Positions 8,546 to 20,819 of a stretch of DNA of 64,000 nucleotides are shown piece by piece. The notes below the pieces were generated by a model. That model did not search any database. It was not told the origin of the DNA and saw only the letters and a program-made list of their open reading frames with translations. How positions within the stretch are numbered: position 1 is the stretch's first letter; each line of letters begins with the position of its first letter. Where the stretch lies: contig NZ_JAAGPI010000002.1 of assembly GCF_017104715.1 (NCBI RefSeq), forward strand, positions 372,001 through 436,000, in the 5' to 3' direction. The stretch is from Burkholderia sp. Ac-20365 (GTDB lineage Bacteria; Pseudomonadota; Gammaproteobacteria; Burkholderiales; Burkholderiaceae). The position numbers were made by a program, and so were the translations under genes.

Positions 8546-9481
8546 TTACGCGTACTCGGCGAGTGCGGTGCGCATCTTCTTCATCGCGCTTGCTTCGATC
8601 TGGCGGATACGCTCGGCCGATACACCAAACTCGTCGGCCAGTTCGTGCAGCGTCGAGCCGCCCGAACCGTCGTCTTCCACCTGCAGCCAGCGTGCTTCGA
8701 TGATGCGGCGGCTGCGCGGATCGAGCGACTCCAGTGCGCTCGCGATACCGTCGCTTTGCAGCTTGTCGCGCTGACGCGCGGCCAGCACGGCCGTCGGCTC
8801 GCTGTGCGCGTCGGCCAGATAGGCGATCGGCGCGAATGCTTCTTCGCCGTCCTCGACCTGGCCTTCGAGCGCGATATCGCCGCCCGACATGCGGGTTTCC
8901 ATTTCGGCTACTTCTTCGCGCTTCACGTTCAGCTCTTTCGCCAGGCCTTCGATTTCATCCGGCGTGAACGACTGCAACCCTTGCTTGTGGCTGCGCAGGT
9001 TGAAGAACAGCTTGCGTTGCGCCTTGGTCGTCGCCACTTTCACCATGCGCCAGTTGCGCAGGATGTACTCGTGGATTTCGGCCTTGATCCAGTGCATGGC
9101 GTACGACACGAGACGCACGTTCTGCTCAGGGTCGAAGCGCTTCACGGCCTTCATCAGACCGATATTGCCTTCCTGAATCAGGTCGGCGTGCGGCAGACCA
9201 TACCCGAGGTAGTTACGCGCGATCGATACGACCAGCCGCAGGTGCGACAGGACGAGCTTGCGCGCCGAGTCGAGGTTGTTCTGCTCGCGGTATTCAGTGG
9301 CGAACTGGCGCTCTTCTGCCGGCGTCAGCATCGGAATCCGGTTTACGGCCTGGATGTAGGCGTCGATATTGCCCAGCTGGCCGGGCAGCAGAGAAGCGTG
9401 CGAGAGCGCCAGTGCACCTGCCGGAGCGGCCTTAGCCGACGACGGGCTCAGAGTACTCGGAAGGGTCAATGTGTTGCTCAC
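8546..9481 (-). CDS. rpoH: RNA polymerase sigma-32 (heat-shock sigma factor)
   Basis: 311-residue sigma factor that directs transcription of chaperone and protease genes. Visible parts are region 2 (LVLSHLRLVVSIARNYLGYG, DLIQEGNIGLMKAVKRFDPE, VRLVSYAMHWIKAEIHEYIL), the RpoH box just after it (TTKAQRKLFFNLRS, a family hallmark) and region 4 (LHELADEFGVSAERIRQIEA). The start is taken as GTG 9481 because AAGGAG lies 7 nt upstream and the protein then begins as family members do (SNTLTLPST); upstream residues in the frame are not conserved. A CIRCE operator lies about 56 bases upstream, suggesting added control by HrcA. Confidence 0.96.
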   Translation of the reverse strand: MSNTLTLPSTLSPSSAKAAPAGALALSHASLLPGQLGNIDAYIQAVNRIPMLTPAEERQFATEYREQNNLDSARKLVLSHLRLVVSIARNYLGYGLPHADLIQEGNIGLMKAVKRFDPEQNVRLVSYAMHWIKAEIHEYILRNWRMVKVATTKAQRKLFFNLRSHKQGLQSFTPDEIEGLAKELNVKREEVAEMETRMSGGDIALEGQVEDGEEAFAPIAYLADAHSEPTAVLAARQRDKLQSDGIASALESLDPRSRRIIEARWLQVEDDGSGGSTLHELADEFGVSAERIRQIEASAMKKMRTALAEYA

Positions 9482-9536
9482 GTAGCAAACTCCTTTATTC
9501 AGACAAAAGTCCGGCAAAGCCAGACCACGATGGATG

Positions 9537-9563
9537 TTAGCACTCTCATCTACCGAGTGCTAA
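9537..9563. promoter_or_regulatory. CIRCE operator (HrcA binding site) upstream of rpoH
   Basis: TTAGCACTC and GAGTGCTAA are separated by exactly 9 bases, an exact copy of the CIRCE consensus bound by the heat-shock repressor HrcA. It lies 56 bases upstream of the rpoH GTG. The plus-strand neighbour (pagL) starts 270 bases away, so rpoH is the likely target. Confidence 0.9.
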
Positions 9564-9833
9564 TACTTAGAAGGCGTAGGGCCATCCAAGTTCCCGTGTG
9601 CTATCGAAAATGCACGCTTAATAGCATCGTACCTCATCTGCGGGTTTGCCACCGAACGCTTAGGATTCTTCCGCTCCGGCATGATTTTGCAATCGTCGGT
9701 AAGATTTTTTCGGAAATAGAAGCAGTCATTTGCGCCTTTTCAGTTGTTCTTAAAGGGGTCCGATACTTGCTTCTATCTCTAAAATGTCAGTGCGCGACAT
9801 TCCTCGCCCAACCCCGCATCTGGTGGACGCACG
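9564..9833. other. intergenic region between rpoH and pagL
   Basis: No gene seen. It is noticeably A/T-richer than its surroundings from about 9690 to 9790 and must hold the pagL promoter and part of the divergent rpoH control region. No promoter box stands out clearly enough to call. Confidence 0.4.
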
Positions 9834-10397
9834 ATGGAAAAGAAGAACAAGGTTTCGTCTAATCTGGCACTTAAATGTGCCGTGGCTGCGGCGCTGTTAG
9901 TCGTGTCCGGTTTGGCCTCGGCGGACCAGTTCGGTATTCAGATCGGCGGCGGGCTCGCCGATCACCACGTGAAAAAACTCGATCTCGGCTTTGTCTGGGA
10001 CCCCAATCTGACCTGGTGGGAAATCGGCGACTGGCATTTCGCGCTGATCGGCGAAGCGCACGCCGCGTGGTGGCACACGGACGAAGGTAACGTTCACGAC
10101 AACATCGGCGAATTCGGCGTCACGCCGATCGTGCGCTTCATCAAGGGTTCGGGCGCGATCCGCCCGTTCGTCGAAGCGGGCGTCGGCGTGCGGCTCCTTA
10201 CCCACCCGCGTATTTCGTCGGATTACACGCTCAGTTCCTCGTTCCAGTTCGCCGACATGGTGGGCGTCGGCGCGCAATTTGGCGGCCATCAGCAGTATCA
10301 GTTCGGCTACCGCTTTCAGCACGTTTCCAACGCGAGTATCAAAGAGCCGAATCCTGGTATAAATTTCCACCAGATTTACGTGCAGTACAACTTCTGA
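9834..10397 (+). CDS. pagL: lipid A 3-O-deacylase PagL
   Basis: 187-residue outer-membrane beta-barrel enzyme that removes the 3-O acyl chain from lipid A and so changes LPS signalling. A signal peptide covers about residues 1-30 (a basic start, then VAAALLVVSGLASA). The rest shows alternating barrel strands, and the C-terminal QHVSNASIKEPNPG contains the His-x-Ser-Asn active-site motif of PagL. The last residues (IYVQYNF) end in Phe, as outer-membrane proteins do. It lies alone, diverging from rpoH. Length and motif match the family well. Confidence 0.9.
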   Translation: MEKKNKVSSNLALKCAVAAALLVVSGLASADQFGIQIGGGLADHHVKKLDLGFVWDPNLTWWEIGDWHFALIGEAHAAWWHTDEGNVHDNIGEFGVTPIVRFIKGSGAIRPFVEAGVGVRLLTHPRISSDYTLSSSFQFADMVGVGAQFGGHQQYQFGYRFQHVSNASIKEPNPGINFHQIYVQYNF

Positions 10398-10442
10398 CGA
10401 CCGCTGCCGTTGCCGGCGCGAGCGTCATTGGGGGCGAACGCG

Positions 10443-10826
10443 ATGGCGGCAAAAGTGATCGAAGCGATTCGCGGGCTCGAGCGCGATCGCTTTCGCGCGA
10501 TGGTGGAAGGAAACGGCCAGCAGCTCGACGCGCTGCTGTCGGACAACGTCATTTACGTCCACACGAACGGCAAGCGCGAGTCGAAGCAGCAGTTCATCGA
10601 CGCCATTACGGCGGGCCGCCGCCGCTATCGCCAGATCGAGGTGCAGTCGCAGGATGTGCTGCCCGTCGGCAGCGAGACTTGCGTGGTGAGCGGGCGCGCG
10701 CTGATCGAGATGGAAGCGAACAACGGCGCGCTGCTTTTTCCGATTGCCTACATGGCGATTCAGGCGCAGGAAGGCGGCAAGTGGCGGCTGATCGCATGGC
10801 AGGCGACGCGTTGCGCAATCGAGTGA
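10443..10826 (+). CDS. NTF2-like/SnoaL-fold protein (DUF4440 type)
   Basis: 127-residue cytoplasmic protein with the cone-shaped NTF2-like fold pattern: an N-terminal helix (VIEAIRGLERDRFRAMVEGN), DALLSDNVIYVHTNGKRESK, QQFIDAITAGRRRYRQIEVQ, and C-terminal strands ending in WRLIAWQATR. This resembles DUF4440/SnoaL-like proteins, which bind small ligands or act as isomerases; no specific substrate can be given. The ATG at 10443 is used; a TTG at 10410 would add 11 unconserved residues. It lies 45 bases after pagL and ahead of a terminator, so it may be co-transcribed with pagL. Confidence 0.75.
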   Translation: MAAKVIEAIRGLERDRFRAMVEGNGQQLDALLSDNVIYVHTNGKRESKQQFIDAITAGRRRYRQIEVQSQDVLPVGSETCVVSGRALIEMEANNGALLFPIAYMAIQAQEGGKWRLIAWQATRCAIE

Positions 10827-10882
10827 CGCGGATCGCGCTATCACTCCTTGTCGGACGGATCGCCTTCTGAGCGGTCCGTGCG

Positions 10883-10917
10883 CGCCGGCGATGGTTGAAT
10901 CGCCGGCGTTTGCGTTT
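10883..10917 (+). terminator. terminator between the NTF2-like gene and leuA
   Basis: Stem CGCCGGCGAT / ATCGCCGGCG with a 6-base loop, followed by TTTGCGTTT. It ends plus-strand transcription before the convergent leuA gene. Confidence 0.7.
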
Positions 10918-10953
10918 CTGCGTTACCTCGGTGCTACGTAGCGCTATGTCACG

Positions 10954-12799
<1,846 letters not shown>

Positions 12800-13125
12800 T
12801 TGACCCTCGCGATCCGTCCGCGCGATAAACGGACGAATACGGACGACTACAGGTTTTGAAGGAACTACGGACTGGGGTGAAACAGGAACTGCTCTGGAGG
12901 ACCGCCGCAAGTCGCTGTGGCGACTGCGCGCGGCGCTACGTCTTGCTTACGCTAGACGTAGCGATAGGGGCCGCGCTAGGCGGCCGAGGGTAATTCGGAG
13001 GGTGTTCGGAATGGAACGCATCTTTACAAGATAAGCGAGGCGACGTGAGCCTGTCAACCCGCGATTTGCTTCGATACGTTCCTTTTGGCGTCGGCGGCGC
13101 TCCGCGCGGTGGCCGCCAGGCCTTG
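12800..13125. other. intergenic region between leuA and ybiB
   Basis: No convincing gene. A perfect 9-bp hairpin (CGCTACGTC at 12934-12942, GACGTAGCG at 12955-12963) lies about 165 bases downstream of ybiB and upstream of leuA. It lacks a T run on either side, so it is not called a terminator. Confidence 0.4.
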
Positions 13126-14094
13126 TCAGGCGGCCTTCTGCGCGATCTCGACGATCAGTTCGACCTGACGCGTGATCGCGGCCGGCACGGGTGCTTCGCC
13201 GCGCAAAACGGCGTCGATCCATGCGGCCGTGGTCGGCGCATCGCGCCCTTCGGGCAGGTCGACTTCCGGCGCATCCGGCGACGAACGCTCGGCGGCGACG
13301 CGCGTCTCGCAGATGCCGTCATGCAGCCAGTCGATCTGCACCTGGCGGCGCGTGTCCGCTACCGCCTCGCCTTCCGTGCCGCGCGCGAGCAACGCGCCGC
13401 CGACGGCGGCATCGGGATGCGAGACGAACAGTTTCGTGAGGCTCTCGCGATACGGCGGATGCGTGTAGTTGACGAGCCGCAGACCGGCCGGCGCGAACGG
13501 CTGGAGGATTTTCACGAGCGTGTGCGTGGAGTTGCGCACGCCCATCCGACGGCGCAACGACAGCAGCCGCGCGACCTTCGGCGCGAGCGTTCCGATCGGC
13601 GCGAACGCGACCCGCTGGTCAGCCAGACCCGTTTCGATATCCGCGTGCGTTTGCGCGGGCGCGACATTCAGAAGCGCAAAAATCTCCGCGCTCGTCACCC
13701 GGCCCGGATCTTCCGTCACGCCGTGCACCAGCACGGGCACGCCTTCGCGCGCGAGCAGCAGCGCCAGCAGCGGCACGAGGTTCGGCTGCTTGCGCGCGCC
13801 GTTGTAGCTCGGAATCGACACGGCCTGATACGCGCCGTGCTTCACATTCACCGGCTCGAACGACGCGTGGGCGGCTGCAAGCATCGCCGCCAGCTCGTCG
13901 GCGGATTCGCCTTTCACGCGATACGCGAGCAGGATCGCGCCCAGCTCCAGGTCGGAAACGCGGCCGTCGAGCATCGCGGCATAGAGCGCGTGCGTGTCCT
14001 CCGGCGTGAGCGCGCGCGCGCCATTCGGCCCGCGGCCGATTTCCTTGATGAATCGGGCGCAAGGGAAGGGAGTGGTGTCGGTGAGATCGGTCAT
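13126..14094 (-). CDS. ybiB: YbiB-like nucleic-acid-binding protein (TrpD2)
   Basis: 322-residue protein with the nucleoside/anthranilate phosphoribosyltransferase fold: a helical N-domain (IKEIGRGPNGARALTPEDTH, LGAILLAYRVKGESADELAA) and an alpha/beta C-domain. It resembles YbiB, a TrpD homologue that lost phosphoribosyltransferase activity and binds DNA or RNA; in E. coli it is reported as LexA-controlled. The usual PRPP-binding GTGGD-type loop of TrpD is absent (IPSYNGARKQPNLVP instead), which fits YbiB rather than TrpD. The ATG at 14094 is chosen; an upstream start at 14163 adds poorly conserved residues. It is transcribed towards leuA from 32 bases beyond its own stop to the leuA region and could share transcripts with it. 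Confidence 0.85.
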   Translation of the reverse strand: MTDLTDTTPFPCARFIKEIGRGPNGARALTPEDTHALYAAMLDGRVSDLELGAILLAYRVKGESADELAAMLAAAHASFEPVNVKHGAYQAVSIPSYNGARKQPNLVPLLALLLAREGVPVLVHGVTEDPGRVTSAEIFALLNVAPAQTHADIETGLADQRVAFAPIGTLAPKVARLLSLRRRMGVRNSTHTLVKILQPFAPAGLRLVNYTHPPYRESLTKLFVSHPDAAVGGALLARGTEGEAVADTRRQVQIDWLHDGICETRVAAERSSPDAPEVDLPEGRDAPTTAAWIDAVLRGEAPVPAAITRQVELIVEIAQKAA

Positions 14095-14332
14095 CGGGCA
14101 AATCGGTAATCGGGGGACGGCGAGCGTCGGTGCGACGCGCCTGTTTCCTTTCGAGTATCGCATGCTGAATGCGAGTGCATCGTGCGAGCAAATTTACGTG
14201 CTGCGATGGACCTTACGGGACGGCTTCAGCTTGCGCCACCTGGCCGTTTGGCCAGACTACGCGCGAAACGGCGTCGCGTTACACTCAATGCTTCGCCGCA
14301 TCATGGCGGCTCAATAGAAGACGGAGAACGGA

Positions 14333-15031
14333 ATGGGTTACGTGTTTGCGCCAGCGCCGGTGACGGCAGTGCCAGTCGTCGGATCGGATGATCAATTCGC
14401 GGTGCGCCGTATTTACTGCGTCGGCCGCAATTACGAGGCGCATGCGCGCGAGATGGGCCATGATCCCGACCGCGAACCGCCGTTCTTCTTCGCGAAACCT
14501 GCCGACGCGGTTCTGTATGTCGCGCCCGGCGCCACGGGCGAATTTCCTTATCCGGTGCAGTCGAAGAACGTGCACTACGAGATGGAACTTGTCGCGGCCA
14601 TCGGCAAGGCAGGCAAGAACATTCCCGCCGACAAGGCGCTCGATCACGTCTACGGTTACGCGCTCGGTCTCGACATGACGCGCCGCGATCTGCAGGCGGA
14701 AGCGAAGAAGCTGGGCCGTCCGTGGGACACGGCGAAGGGCTTCGATCATTCGGCGCCGCTCGGTCCGATTCATCCCGCGTCGAAAGTCGGTCACATCGGC
14801 AAGGGCGCGATCTGGCTGACCGTCAACGGCGAAGAAAAGCAGCGCTCGGATGTGTCGCAGCTGATCTGGTCGGTGGCTGAAACCATCGAGTACCTGTCGA
14901 GCTTCTTTGAACTGCAGCCGGGCGACCTGATTTTCACGGGCACGCCGGAAGGTGTTGGCGCGATCGTCAAGGGCGATCTGATGAAGGGCGGCGTGGACGG
15001 CATCGGCGAATTCAGCGTGCGCGTCGTCTGA
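14333..15031 (+). CDS. fumarylacetoacetase-family hydrolase (fumarylpyruvate hydrolase type)
   Basis: 232-residue cytoplasmic FAH-fold hydrolase. Visible are [16 protein letters not shown], the metal-binding Glu region ([14 protein letters not shown], where two acidic residues bind the divalent metal), the [20 protein letters not shown] segment with the third metal ligand, and the C-terminal [15 protein letters not shown]. The short length matches fumarylpyruvate hydrolase of the gentisate pathway better than the ~420-residue fumarylacetoacetase. It is followed after 34 bases by a zeta-class GST isomerase, the enzyme that makes the fumaryl substrate, so the two probably act in sequence on an aromatic ring-cleavage product. 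The exact substrate is inferred. The ribosome site is GGAGAACGG before ATG 14333. Confidence 0.88.
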   Translation: MGYVFAPAPVTAVPVVGSDDQFAVRRIYCVGRNYEAHAREMGHDPDREPPFFFAKPADAVLYVAPGATGEFPYPVQSKNVHYEMELVAAIGKAGKNIPADKALDHVYGYALGLDMTRRDLQAEAKKLGRPWDTAKGFDHSAPLGPIHPASKVGHIGKGAIWLTVNGEEKQRSDVSQLIWSVAETIEYLSSFFELQPGDLIFTGTPEGVGAIVKGDLMKGGVDGIGEFSVRVV

Positions 15032-15065
15032 AGCAGGCGGCGCCAGTCAGGGGGAGAACAACACA

Positions 15066-15710
15066 ATGAAGCTGTACAGTTACTTTCGCAGTTCGGCGTC
15101 GTATCGCGTGCGTGTCGCGCTGAACCTGAAGAACCTGCCGTACGAGTACCTGCCCGTTCATCTGCTGCGTGATGGCGGCGAGCAGTTCAAGCCCGAATAT
15201 CGTCAGCTGAATCACGATGCCGTCGTTCCTACGCTGGTGGACGGCGAGCACGTGATCACGCAGTCGCTTGCGATCATCGAGTATCTGGACGAAACGCATC
15301 CCGAACCGCCGCTGCTGCCGTCGACTCCGGCCGATCGCGCGTATGTCCGCTCGCTCGTGCAGCAGCTTGCGTGCGAGATTCATCCGTTGAACAACCTGCG
15401 TGTGCTGAAGTATCTGAAGCGCACGGTAGGCGTGAACGACGAGGTAAAAGACGCGTGGTACCAGCACTGGATCAGCTCGGGATTTGCCGCGCTTGAAGCG
15501 TATCTGGTCGCGGACGGGCGCGCGGGCAAGCTGTGCTTCGGCGACACGCCCACGGTCGCTGACATCTGCCTCGTGCCGCAGGTGTTCAACGCGAACAGAT
15601 TCAATGTGGATATGACGCCGTATCCGACCATCCGGCGCATCTGCGATTACGCAAATTCGCTCGATGCGTTTGCGCGCGCGGAACCGGGCGTGCAACCCGA
15701 CGCTGAATAA
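15066..15710 (+). CDS. maiA: maleylacetoacetate/maleylpyruvate isomerase (zeta GST)
   Basis: 214-residue glutathione-dependent cis-trans isomerase. The N-terminal thioredoxin-like domain opens KLYSYFRSSASYRVRVALNL, containing the SSxSxRVRIAL motif with the catalytic serines of zeta-class GSTs; glutathione contacts lie in VPTLVDGEHVITQSLAIIEY. The all-helical C-domain follows from about residue 90. It converts maleylacetoacetate or maleylpyruvate to the fumaryl isomer, the substrate of the hydrolase just upstream, so the pair forms a small catabolic operon. Which of the two substrates is used cannot be settled from sequence. GGGGGAGAA precedes the ATG. A strong terminator follows. Confidence 0.92.
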   Translation: MKLYSYFRSSASYRVRVALNLKNLPYEYLPVHLLRDGGEQFKPEYRQLNHDAVVPTLVDGEHVITQSLAIIEYLDETHPEPPLLPSTPADRAYVRSLVQQLACEIHPLNNLRVLKYLKRTVGVNDEVKDAWYQHWISSGFAALEAYLVADGRAGKLCFGDTPTVADICLVPQVFNANRFNVDMTPYPTIRRICDYANSLDAFARAEPGVQPDAE

Positions 15711-15729
15711 CCGGACGGCGGGCGCAATG

Positions 15730-15765
15730 AAAAAGGGCGTCATGCGATTGCATGACGCCCTTTTT
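15730..15765. terminator. terminator between maiA and ftsY
   Basis: Perfect stem AAAAAGGGCGTCATGC / GCATGACGCCCTTTTT with a short loop. A and T runs on both sides allow use by both convergent genes. Confidence 0.92.
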
Positions 15766-15802
15766 ATTTCGACCTTGCCAGCTTCAGACGAAGGCGACGG
15801 TA

Positions 15803-16969
15803 TCAGCCGAGCAACGCATCCGAAAACTCTTCAGCGCTGAACGGTTGAAGATCTTCGACCTTTTCGCCCACGCCGATGAAGTACACAGGCACAGGCCGTT
15901 GCCGCGCAATCGCCGCCAGAATGCCGCCCTTCGCCGTGCCATCGAGTTTCGTCACGATCAGGCCGGTCAAACCGAGCGCGTCATCAAATGCCTTTACTTG
16001 CGCGAGTGCGTTCTGACCCGTGTTGGCGTCGATGACGAGCAGCACTTCATGCGGCGCGCCGTCCATCGCCTTGCCGACTACGCGCTTCACCTTGCGCAGC
16101 TCTTCCATCAGGTGAAGCTGTGTCGGCAGGCGGCCGGCCGTGTCGGCCATCACCACGTTGATCTTGCGGGCACGCGCTGCGCCGACGGCGTCGAAAATCA
16201 CCGCAGCCGGGTCGCCGCTTTCCTGCTGCACGACCGTCACGTTGTTGCGCTCGCCCCAGATCGCGAGCTGTTCGCGCGCGGCCGCGCGGAACGTGTCGCC
16301 CGCCGCGAGCAGCACCGACTGGTTGAAGCGCTGCATATGCTTCGCGAGCTTGCCGATGCTGGTCGTCTTGCCCGCACCGTTGACGCCCGCGATCATCATC
16401 ACGGTCGGATGGTAATGGCCGAGCGTGAGCGATTTCTCAAGCGGCTTCAGCAGATCGATCAACAGCGTACGCAGCGCGTCCTTGACCTGTTGCGGATCGG
16501 TGAGGCGATCGGCGCGCACCTTTTCACGCAACGCTTCGAGCAGGAACTCGGTTGCATCGACGCCCGCGTCCGACATCAGCAGCGCCGTTTCGAGTTCTTC
16601 ATACAGGTCTTCGTCGATCTTCGTGCCGACGAAAATGCCCGTAATGCTGGAACTCGTTTTCGACAGCCCGCTGCGTAGGCGGGTGAGCCACGAGCGCCTG
16701 GCGGCGGCTTCGGGCACGGGCGGTGGGACAATTTCAGCGGCTTCGTCGTCCGTGTCGTCCGCGTCTTCGAAATCGGCGGCGCTGGGGACGTAGTTGGGAT
16801 CGAATTCGGGCGCGTCGGCCGAGTCCGGGGCCGCTTGCGAGCGGGCGACGGCGGGCGCTTCCGGCTCAGGCATGTCCCGCGTGTCGACATCGGCGCTGGA
16901 ATCGGCTTGCGGCGCTTCAGGCGTGTCGTCGGCCTTGGAACCCTTGAATCGTTTGAAAAAGCTGAACAT
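15803..16969 (-). CDS. ftsY: signal recognition particle receptor FtsY
   Basis: 388-residue SRP-GTPase that docks ribosome-SRP complexes at the inner membrane. An acidic, low-complexity A domain (about 1-85, rich in Asp, Glu, Ala and Pro) precedes the N domain (LRSGLSKTSSSITGIF) and the G domain, with the P-loop [24 protein letters not shown] and the guanine-specificity motif TKLDGTAKGG. The start is ATG 16969 (MFSFFKRFKG), because the amphipathic Phe/Lys start is typical and longer starts at up to 17272 are unconserved. It diverges from rsmD, as in many proteobacteria. Confidence 0.95.
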   Translation of the reverse strand: MFSFFKRFKGSKADDTPEAPQADSSADVDTRDMPEPEAPAVARSQAAPDSADAPEFDPNYVPSAADFEDADDTDDEAAEIVPPPVPEAAARRSWLTRLRSGLSKTSSSITGIFVGTKIDEDLYEELETALLMSDAGVDATEFLLEALREKVRADRLTDPQQVKDALRTLLIDLLKPLEKSLTLGHYHPTVMMIAGVNGAGKTTSIGKLAKHMQRFNQSVLLAAGDTFRAAAREQLAIWGERNNVTVVQQESGDPAAVIFDAVGAARARKINVVMADTAGRLPTQLHLMEELRKVKRVVGKAMDGAPHEVLLVIDANTGQNALAQVKAFDDALGLTGLIVTKLDGTAKGGILAAIARQRPVPVYFIGVGEKVEDLQPFSAEEFSDALLG

Positions 16970-17244
16970 GGTCTGAGCTGGAGTGAGATTGCGCCGAATT
17001 TCTGCTTTCGGTCCGGCGATCAGCGACTCGGCGGCGGGCGCGTTGCGCAGCGAGGCATTCGAGGCGCTGGAAGCCGCACATTTTATCAGGCGCGTCAGGC
17101 GGCGTCGTGAACGCCGGCAGGCGTGCACCTCGCCAGTGAACTTCGACGGGAGCGGCTGCGCGCGTGTGGTAACGTTGGCGCTCCGGCCCGCAAATCGACA
17201 GGCTGATCGACGATCGGCGGGCGCTTGCTTATCAGACGAACCGC

Positions 17245-17859
17245 ATGTCCCGTACTTCTCCCTCGCGCCCAAAGAGCGCGCCTTCTGGCCGTGGCCCGGC
17301 GCATACCATCCGCATCATCGGCGGCGACTGGAAACGCACGCCGTTGCCAGTGATCGATATCGACGGCCTGAGGCCGACACCCGACCGCGTTCGCGAGACG
17401 CTATTCAACTGGCTCGGCCAGCGGCTCGACGGCCAGCGCTGCCTCGATCTCTTTGCCGGCAGCGGCGCGCTCGGCTTCGAAGCGGCATCGCGCGGCGCGG
17501 CGCGCGTGCTGATGGTCGAGCGCAATGCGCGCGCGGCCTCGCAGCTGCGCGCGAACCAGGCCAAGCTGGCGGCGGGCGCGATCGAAATCGCCGAAGCCGA
17601 CGCGTTGCGCCTCGCGGCGAGCCTCGCGCCCGGATCGTTCGACGTCGTGTTCCTCGATCCGCCGTTTGGCGAAGATCTGCTCGGCCGCTCGCTCGAACTC
17701 GCCGCGCCGTTGGTCAGCGCGGACGGCTTCCTGTACGTCGAATCCGGCGAATCGCTCGAAGCCGCGGAACACGCGGCGCTCGAAGGCTGGCAAGTGGTCC
17801 GGCAGGATAAGGCGGGCGCGGTCCACTATCATTTGCTGCAGCGCGAAAATGAGGAATAA
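17245..17859 (+). CDS. rsmD: 16S rRNA (guanine-966-N2)-methyltransferase
   Basis: 204-residue Rossmann-fold methyltransferase acting on G966 of 16S rRNA in the assembled 30S subunit. Family signatures: RIIGGDWKRTPLPV near the N-terminus, RPTPDRVRETLFNWL, the SAM-binding DLFAGSGALGFEAASRGA and the catalytic LDPPFG (NPPY-type) motif. A short basic, Ser/Pro-rich N-terminal extension of about 20 residues is unconserved. It diverges from ftsY and is followed 118 bases later by coaD, a common rsmD-coaD arrangement. Confidence 0.95.
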   Translation: MSRTSPSRPKSAPSGRGPAHTIRIIGGDWKRTPLPVIDIDGLRPTPDRVRETLFNWLGQRLDGQRCLDLFAGSGALGFEAASRGAARVLMVERNARAASQLRANQAKLAAGAIEIAEADALRLAASLAPGSFDVVFLDPPFGEDLLGRSLELAAPLVSADGFLYVESGESLEAAEHAALEGWQVVRQDKAGAVHYHLLQRENEE

Positions 17860-17977
17860 TGCGCGTTCCATAACAAGCGCCGGGCGGCTTGCCGTTACGT
17901 GCGCGGTGTCGTCGCGAGACGAAGTCCTGCAGGGCGTGTTCCGGCACGCCTGCTAGTCTGTAGAGAGGAGAAATCCC

Positions 17978-18484
17978 ATGGTTGTCGCCGTGTATCCGGG
18001 TACGTTCGATCCGCTGACGCGTGGTCACGAAGACCTCGTGCGTCGCGCATCGAGCATTTTCGACACGCTGGTAGTCGGCGTGGCGGATAGCCGCAACAAG
18101 CGGCCCTTCTTTACGCTCGAAGAGCGGCTCGAGATTGCAAACGAAGTCCTCGGCCACTATCCGAACGTGCAGGTGATGAGCTTCAAGGGGCTATTGAAGG
18201 ATTTCGTCCGCATCAACAACGCGCGGGTGATCGTGCGCGGGCTGCGCGCCGTGTCGGATTTCGAGTACGAGTTTCAGATGGCGGGCATGAACCGGTATCT
18301 GTTGCCCGACGTCGAGACGATGTTCATGACGCCGTCTGATCAATATCAGTTCATTTCGGGCACGATCGTCCGAGAAATCGCGCAACTGGGCGGCGACGTG
18401 AGCAAGTTCGTGTTTCCGTCGGTCGAAAAGCGGCTGCAGGACAAGGTCGCCGCGAACGAGGCGGCGCGCGCTGCCAAGCCGTGA
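17978..18484 (+). CDS. coaD: phosphopantetheine adenylyltransferase
   Basis: 168-residue enzyme of coenzyme A synthesis; transfers AMP from ATP to 4'-phosphopantetheine. The nucleotidyltransferase motif is [18 protein letters not shown] (the T/HxGH signature), with [20 protein letters not shown] for the phosphopantetheine site and [16 protein letters not shown] for ATP binding. Length is normal for the family. AGAGGAG lies a few bases before the ATG. It is essential in most bacteria. The next gene, a ferredoxin, is 144 bases downstream on the same strand. Confidence 0.96.
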   Translation: MVVAVYPGTFDPLTRGHEDLVRRASSIFDTLVVGVADSRNKRPFFTLEERLEIANEVLGHYPNVQVMSFKGLLKDFVRINNARVIVRGLRAVSDFEYEFQMAGMNRYLLPDVETMFMTPSDQYQFISGTIVREIAQLGGDVSKFVFPSVEKRLQDKVAANEAARAAKP

Positions 18485-18616
18485 TCCGGATGCGCCTGAC
18501 GGCGTGACTGCGTGGTCGCGCCCGATAACCGGACGCTTAGCGTGGTCTATCCGTCAGGCGTAAAATTGCGGATTACGGAACGTTAGCCGGCAAGCACAGC
18601 ACGCGCGCCGGCATGA

Positions 18617-18886
<270 letters not shown>

Positions 18887-18899
18887 TTCATCTGGAAGC

Positions 18900-18948
18900 G
18901 GCGGGCCCCGTTTGTCGTTTGTATCGTTCAGGCGGGCCCGCCGTTTGT
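18900..18948. terminator. possible terminator between ferredoxin gene and hisC
   Basis: GGCGGGCCC (18900-18908) and GGGCCCGCC (18934-18942) can pair across a 25-base loop, followed by GTTTGTC on the plus strand. The long loop makes this a tentative call. Confidence 0.4.
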
Positions 18949-18980
18949 CTCGCAGTTCGTCCTTTTTTGCCGTCGATGCT

Positions 18981-20060
<1,080 letters not shown>

Positions 20061-20093
20061 GTTCGGCTCCTCAGTTAGCTGTCGCGAAGCGAA

Positions 20094-20696
20094 TCAGGGA
20101 TTGCGATGCAGCTGCATCATCGCGCGTTCGAGTTCGCCTTTGACGACGGTCGGCATCACCGCGAGCGCGCGCTCGATCGATGCATCGATCACGTCCTGTT
20201 CTTCCTTGCGCGGTGGCTTCAGCACGAAGTTCGCGACGTCGGGCTTCGCGCCTGCGCGCGCGCTTTCTGGAATCAGGTCACGCGGATGACCGATGCCGAT
20301 ACGCAAGCGCCAGTATTGCTGCGTCGACAGATGCGCGGAAATGTCCTTCAACCCATTATGACCGCCGCTGCCGCCGCCGAGCTTCAGCTTGACGGTGCCA
20401 GGTGGCAGATCCAGTTCGTCATGCGCGACGAGAATCTGATCCGGCAGGATCTTGAAGAAATGCGCGAGCGCGACGACCGATTGACCCGAGCGGTTCATAT
20501 ACGTCATCGGCTCGAGCAGATGCACTTCCTCGCCATAGAGACGCGCTTTCGCATAGAAGCCATGGAAGCGCCGCTCGTCGCGCAACGTCGTGCCCGCTTC
20601 GCGCGCGAGTTGGTCGACCAGCCAGAAGCCGGCGTTATGACGGGTCGCAGTGTATTCGGCGCCCGGATTGCCGAGCCCGACGATCAGCTTGATCAT
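20094..20696 (-). CDS. pth: peptidyl-tRNA hydrolase
   Basis: 200-residue enzyme that frees tRNA from peptidyl-tRNA dropped by ribosomes. Signatures: [20 protein letters not shown] with the catalytic His, [10 protein letters not shown], and [20 protein letters not shown] with the C-terminal active-site loop. The start is ATG 20696 ([12 protein letters not shown]), which matches the family; a GTG at 20711 would add five residues. It follows rplY, separated by a terminator, and precedes hisC by 33 bases. The rplY-pth pair is a common arrangement. Confidence 0.95.
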   Translation of the reverse strand: MIKLIVGLGNPGAEYTATRHNAGFWLVDQLAREAGTTLRDERRFHGFYAKARLYGEEVHLLEPMTYMNRSGQSVVALAHFFKILPDQILVAHDELDLPPGTVKLKLGGGSGGHNGLKDISAHLSTQQYWRLRIGIGHPRDLIPESARAGAKPDVANFVLKPPRKEEQDVIDASIERALAVMPTVVKGELERAMMQLHRNP

Positions 20697-20740
20697 GTTC
20701 GAGTGAGCCACGCGGTGTGCCGCGCAGCCAGAAAAAAACG

Positions 20741-20774
20741 AAAAAAAACCCGCCGGGGCGAACCGCGGCGGGTT
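20741..20774 (-). terminator. rplY terminator
   Basis: On the minus strand, the stem AACCCGCCG / CGGCGGGTT is followed by eight T and then a second T run. It falls between rplY and pth. Confidence 0.88.
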
Positions 20775-20819
20775 ACGTCGACCGTTCCATAGAAACGGAT
20801 CGAGAGGATAGCGGTCTTA

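Noticed and set aside
12934..12963. 9-bp perfect hairpin between ybiB and leuA
   Set aside because: No T run on either strand and about 165 bases from the ybiB stop; not strong enough as a terminator or operator.
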